This document shows, one piece after another, positions 54,350 through 62,045 of a stretch of 64,000 bases of DNA. A program made the position numbers and the translations under genes. The notes beneath the pieces were generated by a model. It had not been told where the DNA came from. It made no database searches and worked only from the letters and a program-made list of their open reading frames with translations. This stretch comes from Clostridiales bacterium UBA1738. Its GTDB lineage: Bacteria > Bacillota > Clostridia > UBA1381. Every line of letters begins with the position of its first letter. Positions within the stretch are counted from its first letter, which is position 1. The stretch is taken from positions 1 through 64,000 of the forward strand of contig DCIA01000007.1 in NCBI GenBank assembly GCA_002315735.1, read 5' to 3'.

Positions 54350-54600
54350 TGTATTTCTACAGAGGACGGAAATTCCGTGGTACCACCTCATTTTGTCCTA
54401 TATCTCACAATATAAGACCTCTAAAGGTACAAAAAATACCTTCTGTGCTATTACGGGCACACCCGCTGCAGCCTACTTATAAAAATGTTCGGTACAGAGC
54501 TCACGAAGCGTATTTCGTACAAATTCATTCCATTGGCTCGCAGCAACCGCCAACTCTCTTTAGGTTCCGAATAAGACTACTTAAATTTCGGTCATCGCCT
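54322..54600 (-). promoter_or_regulatory. T-box riboswitch leader
   Basis: Minus-strand leader with the T-box sequence AGGTGGTACCACGG (54375-54388), Stem I with an AGAGAG distal-loop element (about 54553-54560), AGTA and GAA specifier-loop elements, and a terminator CCTCTGTA-gaaa-TACAGGGG (54346-54365) followed by U7. The UGGU bulge expects a tRNA ending ACCA. The specifier could read CAU, AUU or UUU from the GAA anchor; UUU (Phe) or AUU (Ile) fit the discriminator better than CAU (His). Uncharged tRNA would allow read-through. Confidence 0.88.
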
Positions 54601-54611
54601 TTAATAAAACA

Positions 54612-54640
54612 ATTATATCTTAAAAAAAACTATATGTCAA
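54612..54640 (-). promoter_or_regulatory. Promoter of the T-box operon
   Basis: TTGACA, 17-bp spacer, TATAAT on the minus strand. It is 30 bp from the divergent plus-strand promoter, so the two share their upstream region. Confidence 0.88.
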
Positions 54641-54670
54641 CACTTTTTTTAAAATGCAGTAAAAAATATG

Positions 54671-54699
54671 TTGACATATTGTTAATTATGTGATATTAT
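54671..54699 (+). promoter_or_regulatory. Promoter of the leader-peptide operon
   Basis: TTGACA, 17-bp spacer, TATTAT with extended -10 TGA. Confidence 0.88.
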
Positions 54700-54732
54700 A
54701 AATGAAATTAATTTTATTCGGGGGATAATAAT

Positions 54733-54828
54733 ATGATTAAAAATACACTTTGCAATATGATTAACCTCCTCTGCGCTGTCATTATGATTCTATCATTGGA
54801 ACATAACAGCGCTGTTTCTCGTGCATGA
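54733..54828 (+). CDS. 31-residue leader peptide (transcription attenuator)
   Basis: ATG behind GGGGG. The peptide starts MIKNTLCNMINLLCAVIMIL and is dense in Ile, Leu and Val (11 of 31 residues), with CTC-CTC Leu codons. A terminator follows at 54863. This is the arrangement of ribosome-mediated attenuation of branched-chain amino-acid operons: stalling at Leu/Ile/Val codons would permit an antiterminator. A palindrome aacagcgctgtt (54802-54813) near the 3' end may act as a pause hairpin. Confidence 0.8.
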   Translation: MIKNTLCNMINLLCAVIMILSLEHNSAVSRA

Positions 54829-54862
54829 ATGAAATTATATTTTTATATGATATAGTATATTT

Positions 54863-54901
54863 CAGGAATTTACGGTTGCAGCCGTTAAATTCCTGTTTTT
54901 T
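54863..54901 (+). terminator. Attenuator terminator
   Basis: CAGGAATTTA-CGG pairs with CCGTTAAATTCCTG (one bulge) around ttgcag, followed by six U, 29 bp before the LeuA-like gene. Confidence 0.85.
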
Positions 54902-54923
54902 ATTAGAAAAGGAGAATTTTGCT

Positions 54924-56309
54924 ATGCAGAAAATAAGAATATCTGATGTAACATTAAGAGAAGACGAAAATTTTAGTTTTAAAGAAAGAATTAACATTGC
55001 TAAAAAACTCGATAAATTATCTGTAGATATTATCGAAACTTCTAAAATTAAAAATGCAAAAACAGATACATTATTTTTGCATACAATCGCACCTCTTATG
55101 GTGAACAGCACAATTTCTTGTCCAACAGAACTTAATAAAGATGCTGTACTATTAACAATTAATTCCTTAAAAGATGCAAAAAAAGCAAGAATAAAATTTG
55201 AGGTTCCGACATCAAGCGTGCAAATGGAATATCTACTTGCAAAAAAGCCGAAAGTTGTTCTTGAATTAATAAAAGAAATGATTTCTTTTGCAGTGGAAAA
55301 TTCTGCAGAAGTCGAATTCTCAGCGCTTGATGCAACAAGAAGCGAAAAAGAGTTTTTGTATGAGGCAATAAAAACGGCAATAGAAAAAGGAGCAAAGACT
55401 ATTACAGTTTGTGATACAGCAGGAGAAATGCTTCCTAATGAATATGAAAAATTTATCGACGATTTATACAAAAATGTTGATGAATTGAAAAATGTAACAT
55501 TAGGTATTGAATGCAGTAACAATCTTAATATGGCAAATGCACTTATTGTGTCAGCAATTAGCAAAAAAATTGGCGAGATAAAAACTTCCGTCTTCGGAAA
55601 TACCTTACCAAAACTTACAGATGTTGCGAAAATATTTAAGTGTAAGGGGGACTTTTTAGGGGCATCAACAAATCTTAATTATACAGAACTTGAACATACC
55701 GTTGCAAGACTTGGATTTTCAAATGGTAATTTAGATGAGAATACCATTTCCTTTGAAAATGTTTCCAGAGATAGCATAAAGTTAAATGAAAAAGATGATA
55801 TTAATACGGTATCTTTTGCAATTTCAAAACTTGGTTATGACTTATCAGAAGAGGATAAGAAAAATGTTTATGAAGAGTTTTTGAAGGTTGCAAGCAAAAA
55901 AGAGGTGGGCGAAAGAGAACTTGATGTCATAATTGCAAGTGTTGCGCTTCAAACTGCACCAACATATAAACTTAAAAATTATATAATTAACAGTGGAAAT
56001 GTAATAAATGCATCATGCGTTATGACAATGACAAAGGCAGAAGAAGAAATCAAAGAAATGACAATAGGCGACGGCCCTATTGATGCGGCTTTTCAATGTA
56101 TAGAAAAAATCGCCGGAAGAAATTTTGAACTTGATGATTTTCAAATTCAAGCAGTAACAGAAGGTAAAGAGGCAGTTGGTGTTACAGTTATAAAACTTCG
56201 CTCAAACGGCAAGTTGTATTCAGGGAAGGGAGTTTCTACTGACATTGTCGAATCCAGTATTAACGCATATATAAATGCACTTAACAAAATTTGTTTTGAG
56301 GAGGTATGA
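54924..56309 (+). CDS. 2-isopropylmalate synthase-like protein with altered active site
   Basis: A 461-residue LeuA/homocitrate-synthase-like protein starting at ATG 54924 behind GGAGAA; longer frames upstream overlap the attenuator. The barrel keeps RISDVTLREDENFSF and ATRSEKEFLYEA, and residues about 330-461 form the LeuA dimer/allosteric domain (SCVMTMTKAEEEIKEM, ALQTAPTYKL). The usual metal-binding HCHND reads ECSNN, so both His ligands are missing. It may be a divergent enzyme or a regulator; its control by an Ile/Leu/Val-rich leader supports a branched-chain role. Confidence 0.82.
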   Translation: MQKIRISDVTLREDENFSFKERINIAKKLDKLSVDIIETSKIKNAKTDTLFLHTIAPLMVNSTISCPTELNKDAVLLTINSLKDAKKARIKFEVPTSSVQMEYLLAKKPKVVLELIKEMISFAVENSAEVEFSALDATRSEKEFLYEAIKTAIEKGAKTITVCDTAGEMLPNEYEKFIDDLYKNVDELKNVTLGIECSNNLNMANALIVSAISKKIGEIKTSVFGNTLPKLTDVAKIFKCKGDFLGASTNLNYTELEHTVARLGFSNGNLDENTISFENVSRDSIKLNEKDDINTVSFAISKLGYDLSEEDKKNVYEEFLKVASKKEVGERELDVIIASVALQTAPTYKLKNYIINSGNVINASCVMTMTKAEEEIKEMTIGDGPIDAAFQCIEKIAGRNFELDDFQIQAVTEGKEAVGVTVIKLRSNGKLYSGKGVSTDIVESSINAYINALNKICFEEV

Positions 56310-56312
56310 TAG

Positions 56313-58769
56313 ATGAATTTATCTTTTTCAACAAATCGTTGGAAGAATGTTCCGTTAGATGACTTTATCGATATTGCAAAGGAATACAAATTTTCAGGAA
56401 TTGAAATTCATAATATAGATGAAATAAAGGCACTATCAGAAACATACTATAAACTTATTGAAAATGGGATTAAGATTTCTTGTGTTGACCTTGTGACAGA
56501 AATTTCGGAAGAAAAAGCATACAAGGAAATTGAAGAAGTTTTTGAAGTTTCAAAAGCCCTTCATTCAAATCTTGTCAGAATAAAAGCGACAAAAGATATA
56601 GAAAGTGCAAGAGAATTTGTAAAAAATGTACTTCCTAAGGCAAGAGAAAACGGAATTATTCTGCTTATAGAAACGGTAGGAGTATTTTCAAATACAGAAA
56701 TTTTAAAAGACTTTTTAAATGAGTTTGCAGATGATAATTTGGCGGCTTTGTGGGATTTGCATTATCCATATAGACTGCACGGAGAATCCCCTGAATTTAC
56801 CGTAAAAAATCTTGGTGCATACATTAAACATATTCACATAAAAGACTCCGACGGAGAAAATTCGTTCAGCTTAGTAGGTGAAGGTTCACTTCCTATAAAA
56901 AATCTTATAGATGCTTTAAGGTCTATAAACTATGACGGATTTTTATCAATAGAATGGGATCCGAATTGGGACAGCGACATCTCTGATATGGATATAATTT
57001 TTCCACACTTTGTAAATTTTATGTCCCGATTTGAAAACTTTTCAAGAGCCAAATATACCTTCTATGAAAATAAGACAGGGACAGGTAAATTTGTTTGGAA
57101 AAAGGATACGCTGATAGAGAAAACATTTTCGCAAGTTCTTGATACTATGGCAGAGCGTTTCCCTGACGGACAGGCATTTAAATATACAACTCTTGATTAT
57201 ACAAGAACATATTCTGAATTTAGAGATGATGTTGATGAGTTTGCAAGATGCCTAATTTCTCTTGGAGTAAAAAAAGGCACACATGTTGCAGTTTGGGCAA
57301 CGAATGTTCCACAGTGGTATATTGCTTTTTGGGCAACCGTTAAAATCGGAGCAGTTTTGGTTACGGTTAACACGGCGTATAAGATTCACGAACTTGAATA
57401 TTTATTAAAACAGTCGGATACACACACTTTGATAATGATAAAAGGACTTAAAGATTCTAAATATAATGAAATTGTAGCTGAGTTGTGTCCCGAACTTGAA
57501 ACCTTAGAAGAAGGAGAAAAATTGCATTCAAAAAGATTGCCGTTTTTGAGAAATGTCATAACGATTGGATATAAGCAAAAGGGCTGTATGACATGGAATG
57601 AAGCACTATCAAAATCATCAAGTGTTCCGATGTCAGAAGTTTATAGAATGGCAGCAGCAGTTGATGTGCACGATGTTTGTAATATGCAATATACATCGGG
57701 AACAACGGGATTTCCAAAAGGAGTTATGCTGACACATTATAATGTTGTGAATAACGGAAAATGCATTGGTGACAGAATGGATTTGTCAACGGCAGACAGA
57801 ATGATGATTCAAGTTCCGATGTTCCATTGCTTCGGAATGGTGCTTGCAATGACAGCAACGATGACTCACGGCGGAACACTATTACCACTTCCGTATTTTA
57901 CACCAAAGCCGGCGCTTGCTTGTATTAATCAAGAAAGAATAACAGCGTTTCACGGTGTTCCGACAATGTTTATCGCACTGTTATCACACCCTGATTTTGA
58001 AAAGACTGATTTTTCATATATGAGAACAGGTATTATGGCAGGTTCGCCTTGCCCTATCGCTACAATGAAAGATGTGATAGACAAGATGAATATGAAAGAG
58101 GTTGTAATTGTTTATGGTCAAACGGAAGCCTCACCGGGTTGCACAATGAGTAGCACCGATGATCCGATTGAGGTTAGAGTTTCAACTGTTGGAAGAGCGA
58201 TGCCGGAAATTGAATGTAAAATTGTTGATCCTGAAACAGGTGAAGAACTAGGGAATAACAAAACAGGCGAATTTGTAGCTCGTGGATATAATATTATGAA
58301 AGGCTACTACAAGATGCCAAAAGAAACAGCAAATGCGATAGATGAGGACGGCTGGCTTCATACAGGAGATTTGGCAGAGCGTACTGAGGACGGCAATTTT
58401 AGAATAACCGGCAGATTAAAAGATATGATAATTCGTGGTGGAGAAAATATATATCCAAAGGAGATTGAAGAATTTATTTACACTCACGAAAAGGTAAAAG
58501 ATGTGCAAGTTATTGGTGTTCCTGATGAGCAATACGGCGAAGAAATTATGGCTTGCGTAATATTAAAAGACGGCGAAACGATGACCGCAGACGAAATGAA
58601 AGACTATGTAAAATCGCATATGGCAAAACATAAAGTTCCGAAGTATGTAGATTTTATGGATAGTTTCCCGATGAATGCGGCAGGAAAAATATTAAAGTTT
58701 AAAATGCGTGACGATGCATCAGAAAGACTTGGAATTAAAAAAGTTTCGGGCATTGTTACAAAAGAATAA
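56313..58769 (+). CDS. Fusion: sugar-isomerase TIM barrel + acyl-CoA synthetase
   Basis: An 818-residue two-domain protein. Residues 1-245 are a xylose-isomerase-like (AP endonuclease family 2) barrel with GIILLIETVG, LAALWDLHYPY, YIKHIHIKDSDG and FLSIEWDPNW, retaining Glu/Asp/His metal ligands. Residues 265-818 are an AMP-forming acyl-CoA synthetase: CNMQYTSGTTGFPKGVMLTH, VYGQTEASPG, GWLHTGDLAE, MIIRGGENIYP, catalytic Lys in MNAAGKILKFK. The two activities are normally separate. RBS GAGGAGG. Confidence 0.9.
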   Translation: MNLSFSTNRWKNVPLDDFIDIAKEYKFSGIEIHNIDEIKALSETYYKLIENGIKISCVDLVTEISEEKAYKEIEEVFEVSKALHSNLVRIKATKDIESAREFVKNVLPKARENGIILLIETVGVFSNTEILKDFLNEFADDNLAALWDLHYPYRLHGESPEFTVKNLGAYIKHIHIKDSDGENSFSLVGEGSLPIKNLIDALRSINYDGFLSIEWDPNWDSDISDMDIIFPHFVNFMSRFENFSRAKYTFYENKTGTGKFVWKKDTLIEKTFSQVLDTMAERFPDGQAFKYTTLDYTRTYSEFRDDVDEFARCLISLGVKKGTHVAVWATNVPQWYIAFWATVKIGAVLVTVNTAYKIHELEYLLKQSDTHTLIMIKGLKDSKYNEIVAELCPELETLEEGEKLHSKRLPFLRNVITIGYKQKGCMTWNEALSKSSSVPMSEVYRMAAAVDVHDVCNMQYTSGTTGFPKGVMLTHYNVVNNGKCIGDRMDLSTADRMMIQVPMFHCFGMVLAMTATMTHGGTLLPLPYFTPKPALACINQERITAFHGVPTMFIALLSHPDFEKTDFSYMRTGIMAGSPCPIATMKDVIDKMNMKEVVIVYGQTEASPGCTMSSTDDPIEVRVSTVGRAMPEIECKIVDPETGEELGNNKTGEFVARGYNIMKGYYKMPKETANAIDEDGWLHTGDLAERTEDGNFRITGRLKDMIIRGGENIYPKEIEEFIYTHEKVKDVQVIGVPDEQYGEEIMACVILKDGETMTADEMKDYVKSHMAKHKVPKYVDFMDSFPMNAAGKILKFKMRDDASERLGIKKVSGIVTKE

Positions 58770-58787
58770 TATAAAGGAGAATTAAAA

Positions 58788-59846
58788 ATGGAAATCAAAG
58801 TAACTAAAACACAAAACCCAAAGGAAAAGCAAACGGAAAATTTAGGATTTGGAAAGGTATTTTCAGACCATATGTTCGTATGTGAATATGAGCGTGAAAA
58901 GGGCTGGATTAATGCAAGAATAGTGCCATTTGAAACACTTACTATTCATCCTGCATCAACAGTTTTGCACTATGGTGCTGAAATTTTTGAAGGATTAAAG
59001 GCTTATAGAACTGAGAACGGCAGTGTGCAATTATTTAGACCTCTTGAAAATGTTAAAAGAATGAATAATTCTGCAGAAAGAATGGGACTTCCACTTATGC
59101 CGGAGGAAGATATGTTAAAGGCAATTACGGAATTTGTTAAGATTGAGCAAGATTGGGTGCCATACGGAAAGGGAGAATCACTATATTTAAGACCATTTAT
59201 GTTTGGTGATGACGAACATTTGGGCGTACACTCTATTCAAAAAGCAAAGTTTTATATCATAGCATCTCCATCAGGCAGTTACTATAAAGAGGGAATTAAC
59301 CCTGTTAGAATTATGATTGAAAATGAAGACGTAAGAGCAGTTAGAGGCGGTACAGGCTATGCTAAATGCGGTGGTAACTATGGCGCATCTACAAGAGCAG
59401 GTGAAAAGGCTGAAAAATTAGGATTTAGCCAAGTTCTTTGGCTTGATGGTGTTGAAAGAAAGTATATCGAAGAAGTTGGCGCTATGAATGTTATGATGAA
59501 AATTAACGGCGAAGTCTTGACTCCTATGCTTTCAGGCTCGATTTTGCCCGGCATTACAAGAAAATCAATTATTGAGCTGCTAAAATCAAAAGGTTACAAG
59601 GTTACAGAACGCAAAATCAGCATTGATGAAATAGTTGAAGCACTTGAAAACGGAACAATGGAAGAATTCTGGGGTTGTGGTACTGCTGCTGTTGTTTCAC
59701 CGGTCGGTGAACTTTCATATGGCGGAAAATCCTATGTGATTAATAACAATAAAATAGGCGAAACAACACAAATGCTTTATGACTCACTTACAGATATTCA
59801 GTGGGGCAGAGCAGAAGATAAGTTTGGCTGGATAACAAGAATATAA
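58788..59846 (+). CDS. ilvE: Branched-chain amino-acid aminotransferase
   Basis: A 352-residue fold-type IV PLP transaminase. HYGAEIFEGLKAYR, SLYLRPFMFG, GGTGYAKCGGNYGAS, LDGVERKYIEEVGAMN (with Glu ligand), GSILPGITRKSIIEL and WGCGTAAVVSPVGEL. It makes Ile, Leu and Val, and can also act on aryl-2-oxoacids. RBS AAAGGAG. Confidence 0.95.
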   Translation: MEIKVTKTQNPKEKQTENLGFGKVFSDHMFVCEYEREKGWINARIVPFETLTIHPASTVLHYGAEIFEGLKAYRTENGSVQLFRPLENVKRMNNSAERMGLPLMPEEDMLKAITEFVKIEQDWVPYGKGESLYLRPFMFGDDEHLGVHSIQKAKFYIIASPSGSYYKEGINPVRIMIENEDVRAVRGGTGYAKCGGNYGASTRAGEKAEKLGFSQVLWLDGVERKYIEEVGAMNVMMKINGEVLTPMLSGSILPGITRKSIIELLKSKGYKVTERKISIDEIVEALENGTMEEFWGCGTAAVVSPVGELSYGGKSYVINNNKIGETTQMLYDSLTDIQWGRAEDKFGWITRI

Positions 59847-59855
59847 GAGGAAATT

Positions 59856-60650
59856 ATGCAAAAAATACTGGATTTTCATGCACATGTTTTTCCTGATAAA
59901 GTATCAAAAAAAGCATCAACGGCAATAGGTGCATTTTATAATACTGAACCTAAAATGTTAGGGGATTTAAAAACCCTTTTAGAAGAAGGGGAAAAAGCAC
60001 AAATTTCACATTTTTTAGTTCATGCTGTTGCAACAAATCCCAAACAAGTTTCAAATATAAATAAGTTTTTGGCGGATACTGTTAAAAATTCTAACGGAAA
60101 AATGTCAGGATTTGGAGCTTTGCACCCGGAAAGTGATGATATAAAAAGAGATTTTGAAGAACTTTTATCACTCGGTTTAAAGGGTGTAAAACTTCATCCT
60201 GATATTCAAGGATATAAAACTGACGACTATCGTATGCTTAAAATTTATGAACTTTGTGAAGAGAATAATATCCCGGTTTTAATGCACTGTGGCGATTATA
60301 GATATGACTTGTCAAATCCAAACAGAATTGCACCAATTCTTGATATATATAAGAACTTAATTCTTATTGGTGCGCATTTTGGCGGATATACAATTTGGGA
60401 AGAAGCATCAAAAAAATTATCAAAATATGATAATTTTTTTGTTGACACAAGTTCCTCTTTGTTTGGGGTAGATAAAAAATCTGCAAAACAAATGATTGAA
60501 AACTACGGAGAGGATAGGGTTTTGTTTGGAACAGACTATCCGCTTTGGAATCCTAAGGAAGAACTTGATAGGTTTTTGCTTCTTGACCTTTCGGAAAGCC
60601 AAAAAGAAAAGATTTTATGGAAAAACGGAGCAAAACTTTTAAACCTATAA
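59856..60650 (+). CDS. Amidohydrolase-family metal-dependent hydrolase
   Basis: A 264-residue TIM-barrel protein. HAHVF (HxH), GVKLHPDIQGY, PVLMHCGDYRYD, IGAHFGGYTIW and LFGTDYPLWNP match the amidohydrolase 2 (PF04909) group, which includes decarboxylases and lactonases. Its substrate is unknown. Last gene of the leader-peptide operon. Confidence 0.85.
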   Translation: MQKILDFHAHVFPDKVSKKASTAIGAFYNTEPKMLGDLKTLLEEGEKAQISHFLVHAVATNPKQVSNINKFLADTVKNSNGKMSGFGALHPESDDIKRDFEELLSLGLKGVKLHPDIQGYKTDDYRMLKIYELCEENNIPVLMHCGDYRYDLSNPNRIAPILDIYKNLILIGAHFGGYTIWEEASKKLSKYDNFFVDTSSSLFGVDKKSAKQMIENYGEDRVLFGTDYPLWNPKEELDRFLLLDLSESQKEKILWKNGAKLLNL

Positions 60651-60683
60651 AAAATGCCTTACAAAATTGTAAGGCATTTTTTT
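60651..60683. terminator. Bidirectional terminator
   Basis: AAAATGCCTTACA pairs with TGTAAGGCATTTT around a four-base loop, with A-run and T-run on either side. Confidence 0.9.
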
Positions 60684-60996
60684 AATTTTCGCTATCGGTA
60701 ATTGTTTCTAATAGAAAACTTACAGGTCTAAATCCGTCATTACATGATATCATAGCGGATTTTTTGTTTTTCATCCAGCCGTCGTAAAAATCCTCGCCGC
60801 CATGAGAAAGTGCTAAAACAAATGGTGAAATGCTATCCCAAGCACTAAGACAAAATCCTTTTGGTCTTGACCAACCGTTAGCAATGAAAACTTTTCCTAT
60901 TTCCATATCGCATGTATGAAGAATAGGGTTTTCATATTTTTCAATTAAATCAGTGTAATTTGCCATTTTCATAACTGTAATTTTTACTTTTTTCAT
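60682..60996 (-). CDS. TIGR04076 family protein
   Basis: A 104-residue protein with KVKITVMKM start, GWSRPKGFCLSAWDSISPFVLALSHGG in parts and CNDGFRPVSFLLE, the pattern of the small TIGR04076 family. Cysteines at CDM and SCND may bind metal. Function unknown. Confidence 0.8.
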   Translation of the reverse strand: MKKVKITVMKMANYTDLIEKYENPILHTCDMEIGKVFIANGWSRPKGFCLSAWDSISPFVLALSHGGEDFYDGWMKNKKSAMISCNDGFRPVSFLLETITDSEN

Positions 60997-61003
60997 ATCT
61001 AAA

Positions 61004-61522
61004 TCACTCCATAGTTATTTTTACTTTGTTGCTAACCAAGAAGGCTAAAAACATTTTTATTAGGTCAGGAATAATATAAGGTAAAATGAGTAATAGCATA
61101 AGGCTTTTAATAGAATATGAGTTGCCACTGTATATCGAAAACCATAAAATTCCAATTGTATAACAAGTGATAAGTCCCAGACATAATATTAAAATTTGTG
61201 TTTTGGTATTTATTGTCATAAATTTTTCGAAAATCATATATATGATACCCATTACGATAAAGCCAAATAAAAAGCCGCCCGTAGCACCTAAAAGGTGACT
61301 TACTCCACATGAAAATCCTGAAAAAACAGGAAGACCAAGAATGCCTAAAAGTAGGTATAGAAGAATTGAAATTGTGCCATTTTTTCCACCTAATATTAGT
61401 AGCGAAGAAAATATTGCAAATGTTTGCATCGTAAATGGTATCGTAAAGGGTATAGAAATCCATGAACAAATTGTGATTATTACTGCCATAATGGCAATAT
61501 ATGATATATCTTTGACTTTCAT
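61004..61522 (-). CDS. bioY: Biotin ECF transporter S component BioY
   Basis: A 172-residue membrane protein with about six helices. SIPFTIPFTMQTFAIFSSLL, GLPVFSGFSCGV and GATGGFLFGFIVMG are the BioY signature. It captures biotin and uses shared ECF energising subunits encoded elsewhere. No BirA site was recognised upstream. Confidence 0.93.
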   Translation of the reverse strand: MKVKDISYIAIMAVIITICSWISIPFTIPFTMQTFAIFSSLLILGGKNGTISILLYLLLGILGLPVFSGFSCGVSHLLGATGGFLFGFIVMGIIYMIFEKFMTINTKTQILILCLGLITCYTIGILWFSIYSGNSYSIKSLMLLLILPYIIPDLIKMFLAFLVSNKVKITME

Positions 61523-61575
61523 TATCGTTTCTCCTATAATTCTTCTATCAGTTCATTTTTTTTTTTTTTTGCCAT

Positions 61576-62034
61576 TTAATTAAAAATCTCGCATATTGCC
61601 GCTATTGTGCAAAGCATTAATACAAAAAGTGAGGTGTATATTTTACTGCAATATGGCAATGAAAGAGGATACAAAAATAACAGAAATCCTGTTAATTTAT
61701 TTAGTTTGGTATGCCCGCCTAAAAATCCTTTTTTTATGACTGCATTTGTTAGCTTAATAACAGCAATAATTATTATCCAAATTATTATATAATTGGGAAA
61801 ACTTAAAACCGGGATTAGTTTTAGTAAGCAGATACTGACAAAAATAAAATCAGCTACTGTGTCAAGTTTTGAGCCAAAATGGCTTTCTGTTTTAGTTTTT
61901 CTTGCGATAAAACCGTCTAGCATATCAAAAATTCCTGCTAGTATGTAAAAAATATAAAACACGGGTGAAAAAGTTGGCACAAATATAAGTATCATACTAA
62001 AAATAATACGCAATATTGTAATAGCATTCGCCAT
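61576..62034 (-). CDS. CDP-alcohol phosphatidyltransferase
   Basis: A 152-residue membrane enzyme with the family motif D-G-x(2)-A-R-x(8)-G-x(3)-D-x(3)-D in DGFIARKTKTESHFGSKLD and following TVAD. Probably PgsA-like phospholipid headgroup transfer; the short length and a 3-residue GGHTK segment do not settle the alcohol. Starts 11 bp after the rRNA methyltransferase stop in the same direction. Confidence 0.88.
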   Translation of the reverse strand: MANAITILRIIFSMILIFVPTFSPVFYIFYILAGIFDMLDGFIARKTKTESHFGSKLDTVADFIFVSICLLKLIPVLSFPNYIIIWIIIIAVIKLTNAVIKKGFLGGHTKLNKLTGFLLFLYPLSLPYCSKIYTSLFVLMLCTIAAICEIFN

Positions 62035-62045
62035 AATATCGTCCT

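Noticed and set aside
54825..54923. Longer start for the LeuA-like gene
   Set aside because: This stretch overlaps the leader peptide stop and contains the attenuator terminator; ATG 54924 has GGAGAA in front.
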